A DNA stretch of 64,000 bases from Myxococcaceae bacterium. GTDB taxonomy: Bacteria > Myxococcota > Myxococcia > Myxococcales > Myxococcaceae. This document shows positions 7,648-15,430 of the stretch, piece by piece; the stretch's first letter is position 1; each line of letters opens with the position of its first letter. The notes beneath the pieces are model-generated. The model saw nothing but the letters and a program-made list of their open reading frames with translations, made no database searches and was not told where the DNA came from. A program made the translations under genes and the position numbers. Location of the stretch: positions 1 through 64,000 of the forward strand of contig JAEUJQ010000054.1 of assembly GCA_016793095.1 (NCBI GenBank). The letters run 5' to 3'.

Positions 7648-9363
7648 ATGCAGCAGAACGTGAATCAGCAGGGCTTTTCTCCCGAAGGTGATGAGGATTT
7701 CGCGGCGCTCTTCGAGGCCTCGCTCAAAGAGACCGGTGGCACCGGCCTCGTGAAGGAGGGCGAAGTCATCAAGGGCATCGTGGTGCGGGTCACCGGCGAG
7801 TTCGCCGTCGTGGACATCCGCTACAAGAGCGAGGGCCAGGTGCCCATCGCCGAGTTCACCAGCCCCAAGGGCGAGCTCACCGTCAAGCCCGGCGATTCCG
7901 TCGACGTGTACGTCGAGTCCCGCGAAAACGACACCGGCATGGTCGTCCTCTCCAAGGAGAAGGCCGACAAGATGCGCATCTGGGACGAGATCTCGAACGC
8001 CGTGAAGGGCGACGAGATCATCAAGGGCATCATCACCGGGCGCGTGAAGGGTGGCCTCCAGGTGGACATCGGGGTGAAGGCGTTCCTCCCCGGCTCGCAG
8101 GTCGACATCCGCCCCGTGCGGAACCTCGACCAGTACCTGGGCAAGGAGTTCGAGTTCAAGGTCATCAAGTTCAACCAGAAGCGCGGCAACATCGTGCTGT
8201 CGCGGCGCGTGCTCCTCGAGAAGCAGCGTGAGGAGCAGAAGAAGGAGACGCTGAAGAACCTGAAGGAAGGCGCGATCATGAAGGGCCAGGTGAAGAACCT
8301 GACCGACTACGGCGCCTTCATCGATCTCGGCGGCATCGACGGCCTGCTGCACATCACCGACATGTCGTGGGGCCGCGTCGGCCACCCGAGCGAGATGTTC
8401 AACGTCGGCGACGAGGTGCGCGTCGTCGTCCTCAAGTTCGATCCTTCGCAGGAGCGCGTCAGCCTCGGCCTCAAGCAGATCCAGGAAGACCCGTGGCACC
8501 GCGCCGACGAGAAGTACCCGGTCGGCACCCGCGTGCGCGGCAAGGTCGTCAGCCTCACCGACTACGGCGCCTTCGTCGAGCTCGAGCAGGGCGTCGAGGG
8601 CCTCGTGCACGTCAGCGAGATGACGTGGAACAAGCGCGTGAAGCACCCCTCGAAGATGATGGAGGTCGGCCGCGAGGTGGAAGCCGTCGTCCTCGACATC
8701 GACCCGAAGGCCAAGCGCATCGCGCTGGGCATGAAGCAGATCGAGGTCAACCCCTGGACGGCGCTCGAGGACAAGTACCCGATCGGCTCCGTCATCAAGG
8801 GCATCGTCCGCAACGTCACCGACTTCGGCATCTTCGTCGGCGTCGAGGAGGGCGTGGACGGCCTGGTGCACGTCTCGGACATCTCGTGGACCCAGCGCAT
8901 CAAGCACCCGGGCGAGCTCTTCAAGAAGGGCGACGTCGTCGAGGCGGTGGTGCTCAACATCGACGTCGAGAACGAGCGCTTCTCCCTCGGCATCAAGCAG
9001 CTCAGCCAGGATCCGTGGGACACCCTGTCCGAGCGTTTGCCCGTCGGCAGCCGCGTGAAGGGCAAGGTCACCAAGGTGACGGACTTCGGCGGCTTCGTCG
9101 AGATCGAGCCGGGCATCGAGGGCCTCGTGCACGTCTCGGAGATCAAGGAGGAGCGCGTGGAGAACCCCCGCGACGCCCTCGCCGAGGGACAGGAAGTGGA
9201 CGTGAAGATCATCGACATCAACACCTCCGACCGGAAGATCGCCCTGTCGATCAAGGCGCTCCTCCACGAGGGTGAGGATGACTACCGCGAGTACCTCAAG
9301 AAGCAGGCCGAGCAGGCCCGCTCGCGGCTCGGTGACGTCATGGCGGGCAAGCTGAAGAAGTAA
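7648..9363 (+). CDS. rpsA: 30S ribosomal protein S1
   Basis: A 571-residue protein with six S1 RNA-binding OB-fold domains at about residues 35-105, 120-190, 205-275, 290-360, 378-447 and 465-535. Domains 3-6 have the canonical start (for example GTRVRGKVVSLTDYGAFVEL) and the LVHVSE/DxSW core, while domains 1 and 2 are diverged, as in ribosome-binding S1. S1 sits on the small subunit and draws mRNA to the ribosome. Length fits the family. An in-frame ATG at 7540 would add 36 poorly conserved residues; the start at 7648, with AGGA ten bases upstream, gives the usual size and was preferred. No typical strong Shine-Dalgarno is present. Confidence 0.95.
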   Translation: MQQNVNQQGFSPEGDEDFAALFEASLKETGGTGLVKEGEVIKGIVVRVTGEFAVVDIRYKSEGQVPIAEFTSPKGELTVKPGDSVDVYVESRENDTGMVVLSKEKADKMRIWDEISNAVKGDEIIKGIITGRVKGGLQVDIGVKAFLPGSQVDIRPVRNLDQYLGKEFEFKVIKFNQKRGNIVLSRRVLLEKQREEQKKETLKNLKEGAIMKGQVKNLTDYGAFIDLGGIDGLLHITDMSWGRVGHPSEMFNVGDEVRVVVLKFDPSQERVSLGLKQIQEDPWHRADEKYPVGTRVRGKVVSLTDYGAFVELEQGVEGLVHVSEMTWNKRVKHPSKMMEVGREVEAVVLDIDPKAKRIALGMKQIEVNPWTALEDKYPIGSVIKGIVRNVTDFGIFVGVEEGVDGLVHVSDISWTQRIKHPGELFKKGDVVEAVVLNIDVENERFSLGIKQLSQDPWDTLSERLPVGSRVKGKVTKVTDFGGFVEIEPGIEGLVHVSEIKEERVENPRDALAEGQEVDVKIIDINTSDRKIALSIKALLHEGEDDYREYLKKQAEQARSRLGDVMAGKLKK

Positions 9364-9443
9364 GCCGCCCGTCGGGCAGTCCCCTCGAGGCCGGTGGCTC
9401 CACGAGTCGCCGGCCTCGTGCGTTTGTGTGGGAAGAGGTGCTG

Positions 9444-10574
9444 GTGCGGCGGATCCTGAACATCGCGGCGGCAGCCCTGCTGGTGCTGGTGGCGCCCCTC
9501 GCCGCCGTGCCGTCGTGGGACTTCCCACCGCCGCGCCCCTTCACCGGCTCGGCGTGGCGCAACCCCTACGAGGGCTGGCAGGGCGGCTTCAAGAAGGTGA
9601 ACCTGCACGCCCACTCGCGCGCGTGGGGCGGCCTCACCAGCGGCGCGTCATCGGCCGCCGAGCTCGCCGAGGTGTACGCGGCGCAGGGCTTCGACGCGCT
9701 CGCCATCTCGAACTACTTCCAGCTCACGAAGCTCGAGCAACCGCCGCTCTCGCTCGTGCGCGGCTGGGAGCACGGCCTCAACCTCACCAAGGCCCACCGC
9801 CTGGTGCTGGGCACCGACGAGATCGTCCCCATCGACTTTCCGATCTCGACCCGGGCGACGCGCCAGTGGGTGTTGAACATGCTCGGCGGCACCGGCGCGC
9901 TCGTCGGCTTGAACCACCCGTCGTTGCGGGGCGGGCACGACTGCGAGGAGGTCGAGGCGCTTACCGGCTTCCAGCTCTTCGAGGTGCACAACGCCTACGC
10001 CACCAGCCACTTCGAGTGGGACTGTGCGCTCACGGCGGGGCGGCTCGCGTGGGCGATGGGCAACGACGACTCCCACTCGGCGGCGGCCGGCATCGGCATC
10101 GCCTGGAACATGGTGGGAGCGGAGACGGCAGCCGAGGGCCCGATCCTCTCGGCGTTGGGCTCGGGGCGCTCGTACGTCGTGCGTGGCGAGGGCGGGCGCA
10201 TGGACGTCGAGGTGCAGAGGCTCTCCATCGAGGGAGACGGCGTCGTGCTCGTCCTGAGCGCTCCGGCCTCGAGCATCGAGTGGATCACCGACGGCGGGCA
10301 GCGTCGCCAGCTCGATCGCGACACGGCGTCGTCGCGCTTCGTGCCGGGCCCCGAGCACCACTACGTCCGCGCCGTGGTGCGCACGCCGATCACCGAGCTC
10401 GTGCTCAACCCCCTCGTCCGCGAGGGCGCCTGGAGCGCGCCCCGGGCCACCATCGCCTGGCCCCGTACCATCGGCTCGTGGGCGCTCTGGTTGGCTGCAG
10501 CGGTCTTCGTCGCGTGGCTGACGAGGCCCCGCCGCACGTTGAGCCTGGTGCCTCGCGAGCGCCGGGCGGCCTGA
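9444..10574 (+). CDS. PHP-domain phosphoesterase-like membrane protein
   Basis: A 376-residue protein. After a hydrophobic N-terminal signal or anchor (about residues 4-22) comes a PHP (polymerase and histidinol phosphatase) type metal-binding domain: NLHAHS near residue 53, then LGTDEI, LNHPS and NDDSH, which supply the expected His/Asp/Glu metal ligands. A hydrophobic helix near the C terminus (IGSWALWLAAAVFVAWL) followed by Arg-rich residues suggests a second anchor, so the domain is probably extracytoplasmic. The GTG at 9444 is preferred over a GTG at 9426 because AGAGG lies five bases before it. Substrate unknown. Confidence 0.7.
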   Translation: MRRILNIAAAALLVLVAPLAAVPSWDFPPPRPFTGSAWRNPYEGWQGGFKKVNLHAHSRAWGGLTSGASSAAELAEVYAAQGFDALAISNYFQLTKLEQPPLSLVRGWEHGLNLTKAHRLVLGTDEIVPIDFPISTRATRQWVLNMLGGTGALVGLNHPSLRGGHDCEEVEALTGFQLFEVHNAYATSHFEWDCALTAGRLAWAMGNDDSHSAAAGIGIAWNMVGAETAAEGPILSALGSGRSYVVRGEGGRMDVEVQRLSIEGDGVVLVLSAPASSIEWITDGGQRRQLDRDTASSRFVPGPEHHYVRAVVRTPITELVLNPLVREGAWSAPRATIAWPRTIGSWALWLAAAVFVAWLTRPRRTLSLVPRERRAA

Positions 10575-10702
10575 GCCGGAGGCGGTCGGGCCGGGCTCCA
10601 CCCTTCGTCCGGTTGCTGACGCACGTCGCCTTTGTCTGCTCAAGTGCACGCGCCGCGAAACCCGCTGCCCCGAGCCGGTGTCAGGGGCCCTCTGGAGCCG
10701 CC

Positions 10703-12274
10703 ATGAGATCCGTCACCCTCGCCGTCGTGTCGCTGTCCGTCCTCGTCGCCTGGCCGGCCGCGGCCTTCTGTGGCTTCTACGTGTCGGGCGGCGGCGCCGA
10801 GCTGTTCAACAACGCCACCCAGGTGGCCCTCATGCGCAGCGGCACCCGCACGGTGCTGTCGATGCAGAACGACTACCAGGGGCCGCCCGAAGACTTCGCC
10901 ATGGTGATCCCGGTGCCCGTGGTGCTCAAGAAGGAGCAGGTGAAGACGCTCAAGAAGGCGATCTTCAGCAAGCTCGACACGCTCTCGGCGCCGCGGCTGG
11001 TGGAGTACTGGGAGCAGGACCCCTGCCCGAAGCCGCTGGCCGATGGGTACGGGTACGGCCTCGGCGGCGTGGGGACGCTCGGGGGCGGGCGGGGCTACGG
11101 CTCCATCAGCCTGGGCGGTGTCGGCCGCTCGACGGTGCGGGTCGAGGCCGAGTTCGACGTCGGCGAGTACGAGGTTGTGATCCTCTCGGCCGAAGACGCG
11201 CTCGGCCTCGAGCAGTGGCTCACCGAGAAGAGCTACAAGATCCCCCAGGGCGCCGCGCCGCTCTTCCGCCCCTACATCCAGCAGGGCATGAAGTTCTTCG
11301 TCGCGAAGGTGAACGTGAAGAAGGTCACCTTCGACAAGGCGGGCCACGCGGCGCTGTCTCCGCTGCGCTTCCACTACGACTCCGAGAAGTTCGAGCTGCC
11401 GGTGCGCCTGGGCCTCATCAACGCGAAGGACACGCAGGATCTGATCGTGCACGTGCTGGCGCGCGGGCAGCGCTACGAGGTGGCGAACGCGCCGAACGTC
11501 ACCATCCCCACCAACATCGATCTCGTGCCCAGCGCGAAGAACGAGTTCGGCCCGTTCTACGCGTCGCTCTTCGATCGCACCCAGGCGAAGGAGAAGGGCA
11601 GCGTGGTGACCGAGTACGCCTGGGACGCGATGAGCTGCGACCCGTGCCCGACGCCGCCGCTCAACGACGCCGAGCTGACCGAGCTGGGCCTCGACGTGAT
11701 CGATCCGTCCGAGGAGTACGTCGAGCCCGAGCTCGAGGTGAAGAACGCGGACAAGCTGGCGCCGCAGCAGAAGCAGCAGCTCGACGTGCTCCTCACCAAC
11801 GCGAAGCGGCAGCTCAAGCTGCAGCACGATCGGCGCCGGCGGGGCAGCGGCTTCGTGGTGACGCGCCTGCACGCCCGGTACACGAAGGCGTCGCTGGGCG
11901 AGGATCTCGTCTTCCGCGCGGCGCCGCCCATCCAGGGTGGCCGCGAGTTCATGAAGGACGAGAGTGGCCTCGAGCGCGGCGCCACGCCCGGCCCCATGAA
12001 CAACTTCCAGGCGCGCTACGCGGTGCGCTACCCATGGACGGGCCCGGTCGCCTGCAAGAACCCGCAGTGGGGCGTCTGGGGCGGCAAGCCCGGCAAGGAC
12101 GAGGAGTACTCCGTCGGCGGGCGCGCGGCCGGCTCGGCCCTCAACACCGCCTTCGTCAAGCGCGACAAGCCCATCGAGAAGCTGATCGAGAGCCCCATCG
12201 CCGAGCTGGAGCTCAAGGCGAAGAAGGCCGGCGCCGGGCTGTCGAGCCGGGCGAAGAAGGTGGCGCTCCCCTGA
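10703..12274 (+). CDS. DUF2330 protein, copy 1
   Basis: A 523-residue secreted protein of the DUF2330 family, whose function is unknown. A signal peptide ends at AAA-FCGFYV. The hallmark block follows: CGFYV, GGGAELFNNATQV, RTVLSMQN and EDFAMVIPVPVVL. After the conserved VEYWEQDPC there is a variable segment, here Gly/Tyr-rich (GYGYGLGG), then a long region highly conserved with the next two genes (GEYEVVILSAEDALGLEQWL, FRPYIQQGMKFFVAKV, FGPFYASLFD). The start ATG is preceded by GGAG. It is the first of three tandem paralogues and carries a C-terminal tail with Lys/Glu-rich segments. Confidence 0.85.
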   Translation: MRSVTLAVVSLSVLVAWPAAAFCGFYVSGGGAELFNNATQVALMRSGTRTVLSMQNDYQGPPEDFAMVIPVPVVLKKEQVKTLKKAIFSKLDTLSAPRLVEYWEQDPCPKPLADGYGYGLGGVGTLGGGRGYGSISLGGVGRSTVRVEAEFDVGEYEVVILSAEDALGLEQWLTEKSYKIPQGAAPLFRPYIQQGMKFFVAKVNVKKVTFDKAGHAALSPLRFHYDSEKFELPVRLGLINAKDTQDLIVHVLARGQRYEVANAPNVTIPTNIDLVPSAKNEFGPFYASLFDRTQAKEKGSVVTEYAWDAMSCDPCPTPPLNDAELTELGLDVIDPSEEYVEPELEVKNADKLAPQQKQQLDVLLTNAKRQLKLQHDRRRRGSGFVVTRLHARYTKASLGEDLVFRAAPPIQGGREFMKDESGLERGATPGPMNNFQARYAVRYPWTGPVACKNPQWGVWGGKPGKDEEYSVGGRAAGSALNTAFVKRDKPIEKLIESPIAELELKAKKAGAGLSSRAKKVALP

Positions 12275-12360
12275 CGAAGGAACCCTGGCAGCAGCTCGAA
12301 CGTCTCACCGCGCGTCGCGGGAGCCGCTACAGTCCGCGCCGCACACCCAAGGGGGTTCCC

Positions 12361-13893
12361 ATGCGTCTCGCCGTCGCCTCGCTCATCACCGTCGCCCTGG
12401 GGGCCTCGACCCCTGCGCACGCCTTCTGCGGCTTCTACGTGGCCGGCGGCGGGGCCGAGCTGTTCAACAACGCCACGCAGGTCGTGCTCATGCGCAACGG
12501 CACCCGCACGGTGTTGTCGATGCAGAACAACTACCAGGGGCCGCCTGAAGACTTCGCGATGGTGATCCCGGTGCCGGTGGTGCTCCAGAAGGAGAACGTC
12601 AAGACGCTCGCCCGCAACGTCTTCGACAAGATCGACAAGCTCTCGGCCCCGCGCCTCGTGGAGTACTGGGAGCAGGACCCCTGCTACCAGCCCGACTACG
12701 AGAAGGCGAAGAAGAGCGAAGCGAAGATGGCGCCGCGGAGCATGGCCGCTCCAGCGCCCTCGGGCAGGATGGACTACGACGATCGCGTCACCATCGAGGC
12801 GCAGTTCGACGTGGGCGAGTACGAGATCGTGATCCTCTCGGCAGAGGACGCGATGGGGCTCGAGCGCTGGCTCGGCAAGAACGGCTACAACATTCCCAAA
12901 GGCGCTGAGCCGCTGTTCCGCCCCTACATCCAGCAGGGCATGAAGTTCTTCGTCGCCCGCGTGAACTCGAAGAAGGTGACGTTCGCCAACGGCATGGCGA
13001 CGCTGTCGCCGCTGCGCTTCCACTACGACACCGAGAAGTTCGAGCTGCCGGTGCGCCTGGGGCTCATCAACGCGAAGGAGAAGCAGGATCTGATCGTGCA
13101 CGTGCTCGCGCGGGGGCAGCGCTACGAGGTGGCCAACTTCCCGAACGTCACCATCCCCACCAACATCGATCTCGTGCCCTCGACGAAGAGCGAGTTCGGG
13201 CCGTTCTACGCGTCGCTCTTCGACAAGACGCAGGCGAAGGGGAAGGGCGCGGTGGTGACGGAGTACGCGTGGGACGCCAACACGTGTGATCCCTGCCCGA
13301 CGCCGGCGCTGTCGATGAGCGATCTCACCGCCTTCGGCCTCGACGTGATCGACGGCGCGACCGCGGCCGCGGTGACGCCGAGCATCGAGGTGAAGAACCT
13401 GTCGGAGCTGCCGCAGCAGGAGCAGCAGTACGTCTCTCAGGCCGTCAACAACATCACCCAGCAGAGCCTCATGCGGCAGATGCGCAACGTGAACTGGCGC
13501 GGCTTCGTGGTGACGCGCCTGCACGCCCGCTACGACAAGAAGTCGCTCGGCGAAGATCTCGTCTTCCGGGCGGCGCCGCCCATCGCCGGAGGCCGCGAGT
13601 TCCTCACCGACGGCGTCAAGCTCGAGCAGGGCGCCGTGCCGTACGGCACCAACAACTTCCAGGGCCGCTACGCCATCCGCTACCCGTGGACGGGCGAGAT
13701 CGCCTGCGCGAACCCGGTGCGCGGCCGCTGGGGCGGGAACCCGAACGGGGGCCGTGGTCGCCCCGAGCCGCTGCAGAACGCCGCCTTCGCCCCGCGCGGG
13801 AAGGAGCTGAGCAGCTTCGTCGAGAGCCCCGTCGCCGAGCTGGGCGTCAAGGGCAAGAAGACGGTCGCGGGCGTGCCGGTCAACGTGAAGTGA
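12361..13893 (+). CDS. DUF2330 protein, copy 2
   Basis: A 510-residue paralogue of its neighbours, with a signal peptide cleaved at AHA-FCGFYV and the same block order throughout. The variable segment after VEYWEQDPC is Lys/Met/Pro-rich (about residues 105-140) and unlike that of copy 1. Conserved cysteines include the one in CGFYV, the one after WEQDP, the TCDPCP pair and a late one (EIACANP), which could form disulfides in the periplasm. It starts 86 bp after copy 1 and ends 11 bp before copy 3. Family function is unknown; periplasmic or outer-surface location is inferred from the signal peptide. Confidence 0.85.
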   Translation: MRLAVASLITVALGASTPAHAFCGFYVAGGGAELFNNATQVVLMRNGTRTVLSMQNNYQGPPEDFAMVIPVPVVLQKENVKTLARNVFDKIDKLSAPRLVEYWEQDPCYQPDYEKAKKSEAKMAPRSMAAPAPSGRMDYDDRVTIEAQFDVGEYEIVILSAEDAMGLERWLGKNGYNIPKGAEPLFRPYIQQGMKFFVARVNSKKVTFANGMATLSPLRFHYDTEKFELPVRLGLINAKEKQDLIVHVLARGQRYEVANFPNVTIPTNIDLVPSTKSEFGPFYASLFDKTQAKGKGAVVTEYAWDANTCDPCPTPALSMSDLTAFGLDVIDGATAAAVTPSIEVKNLSELPQQEQQYVSQAVNNITQQSLMRQMRNVNWRGFVVTRLHARYDKKSLGEDLVFRAAPPIAGGREFLTDGVKLEQGAVPYGTNNFQGRYAIRYPWTGEIACANPVRGRWGGNPNGGRGRPEPLQNAAFAPRGKELSSFVESPVAELGVKGKKTVAGVPVNVK

Positions 13894-13904
13894 GGAGAGA
13901 CTCC

Positions 13905-15425
13905 ATGAGACTTCTGTTCGCAGCCGCGGCGGTGCTGGCCTCGACGACGGCCTCGGCCTTCTGTGGCTTCTACGTGGCGGGCGGCGGCGCCGAGCTCTTC
14001 AACAACGCCACCCAGGTGGTGCTCATGCGCAGCGGCACCCGCACGGTGTTGTCGATGCAGAACAACTACCAGGGCCCCGCCGAAGACTTCGCCATGGTGG
14101 TGCCGGTGCCGGTGGTGCTGCAGAAAGAGAACGTGAAGACGCTCAACAAGGCGATCTTCGACAAGGTGGACAAGCTGTCGGCGCCGCGGCTCGTCGAGTA
14201 CTGGGAGCAGGACCCCTGCTACGTGCCGCCCGAGCCGAGGTACGACCGCCGCAGGGTCAAGAGCATGGCGAGGCCGATGGCCGAGCTCGAAGACGCCATG
14301 CCCGCCGAGCGTGACTACGGCGTGAAGATCGAGGCGAAGTTCGAGGTGGGCGAGTACGAGATCGTGATCCTCTCGGCGAAGGACGCGCTGGGCCTCGATC
14401 GCTACCTGCGCGACTCGAAGTACAAGATCCCCCAGGGCGCCGAGCCGTTGTTCCGCCCGTACATTCAGCAGGGCATGAAGTTCTTCGTGGCGAAGGTGAA
14501 CGTGAAGAAGGTCACCTTCGTCGACGGGCAGGCGAAGCTGTCGCCGCTGCGCTTCCACTACGACTCCGAGAGGTTCGAGCTGCCCGTGCGCCTCGGCCTC
14601 ATCAACGCGAAGGACAAGCAGGATCTGATCGTGCACATCCTCGCGCGCAACCAGCGCTTCGAGTCGGCCAACTACCCGAACGTCACCATCCCGACGAACA
14701 TCGATCTCGTGCCGAGCACGAAGAGCGAGTTCGGCCCGTTCTACGCGTCGCTCTTCGACAAGACGCTCGCGAAGGCGCCGAAGGCCGTCGTCACCGAGTA
14801 CTCGTGGGACTCGAGCACGTGTGATCCGTGCCCGATCCCCGCGCTCGACGAGACGGATCTCACGACGCTCGGGCTCGACGTGCTCGACTCGGGCAAGTTC
14901 GTGGCGCCGGAGATCGAGGTGAAGAACATGGACAAGCTCGATCCGCAGGATCAGCAGACGGTCACGTACTCCCTGAACCAGCTCCAGTCGCAGATCCGCC
15001 AGCGGCACAGCGGCGGGCAGGGCGCCTGGGGCTTCGTGCTGACGCGGCTCCATGCGCGCTACGACAAGAGCTCGCTCGGCGAAGATCTCGTGTTCAAGGC
15101 GGCGCCGGGCATCGCGGGCGGGCGCGAGTTCCTCACCAACGGCACCTCGCTCGAGCAGGGCGCGGTCGCGTCGGGCAACAACCAGTTCCAGGGCCGCTAC
15201 GCCATTCGCTACCCGTGGACCGGGCCCATCGCCTGCAAGAACCCGGTGCGCGGCCGATGGGGCGCCAACCCGAACGGCGGCCAGGCGCCTCCGCTCGCGG
15301 CCCAGGACACGGCCTTCGCCCCGCGCGGGAAGGATCTCGCCACCTTCGCCGAGAGCCCGGTGTCGGAGCTGGGTGTGAGCGGGAAGAAGCAGCGCGCTGG
15401 TCAGCCGGCGAACCTGAAGAACTGA
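13905..15425 (+). CDS. DUF2330 protein, copy 3
   Basis: A 506-residue third paralogue, with a signal peptide ending at ASA-FCGFYV. GAGGAGA lies seven to eight bases before the ATG, overlapping the stop of copy 2, so translation is probably coupled. It has the same conserved blocks and cysteines as copies 1 and 2; the variable segment after VEYWEQDPC is Arg/Met/Glu-rich. Copies 2 and 3 resemble each other more than copy 1, including the LQKENVKTL and TDLTTLGLDV-like blocks. The stop lies only 5 bp before the cytochrome c gene, tying the two together in one operon. Confidence 0.85.
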   Translation: MRLLFAAAAVLASTTASAFCGFYVAGGGAELFNNATQVVLMRSGTRTVLSMQNNYQGPAEDFAMVVPVPVVLQKENVKTLNKAIFDKVDKLSAPRLVEYWEQDPCYVPPEPRYDRRRVKSMARPMAELEDAMPAERDYGVKIEAKFEVGEYEIVILSAKDALGLDRYLRDSKYKIPQGAEPLFRPYIQQGMKFFVAKVNVKKVTFVDGQAKLSPLRFHYDSERFELPVRLGLINAKDKQDLIVHILARNQRFESANYPNVTIPTNIDLVPSTKSEFGPFYASLFDKTLAKAPKAVVTEYSWDSSTCDPCPIPALDETDLTTLGLDVLDSGKFVAPEIEVKNMDKLDPQDQQTVTYSLNQLQSQIRQRHSGGQGAWGFVLTRLHARYDKSSLGEDLVFKAAPGIAGGREFLTNGTSLEQGAVASGNNQFQGRYAIRYPWTGPIACKNPVRGRWGANPNGGQAPPLAAQDTAFAPRGKDLATFAESPVSELGVSGKKQRAGQPANLKN

Positions 15426-15430
15426 GCGCC

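Noticed and set aside
7420-9528. Minus-strand open frame across rpsA
   Set aside because: Composed of Leu/Asp/His-rich repeats mirroring the S1 domains; antisense shadow.
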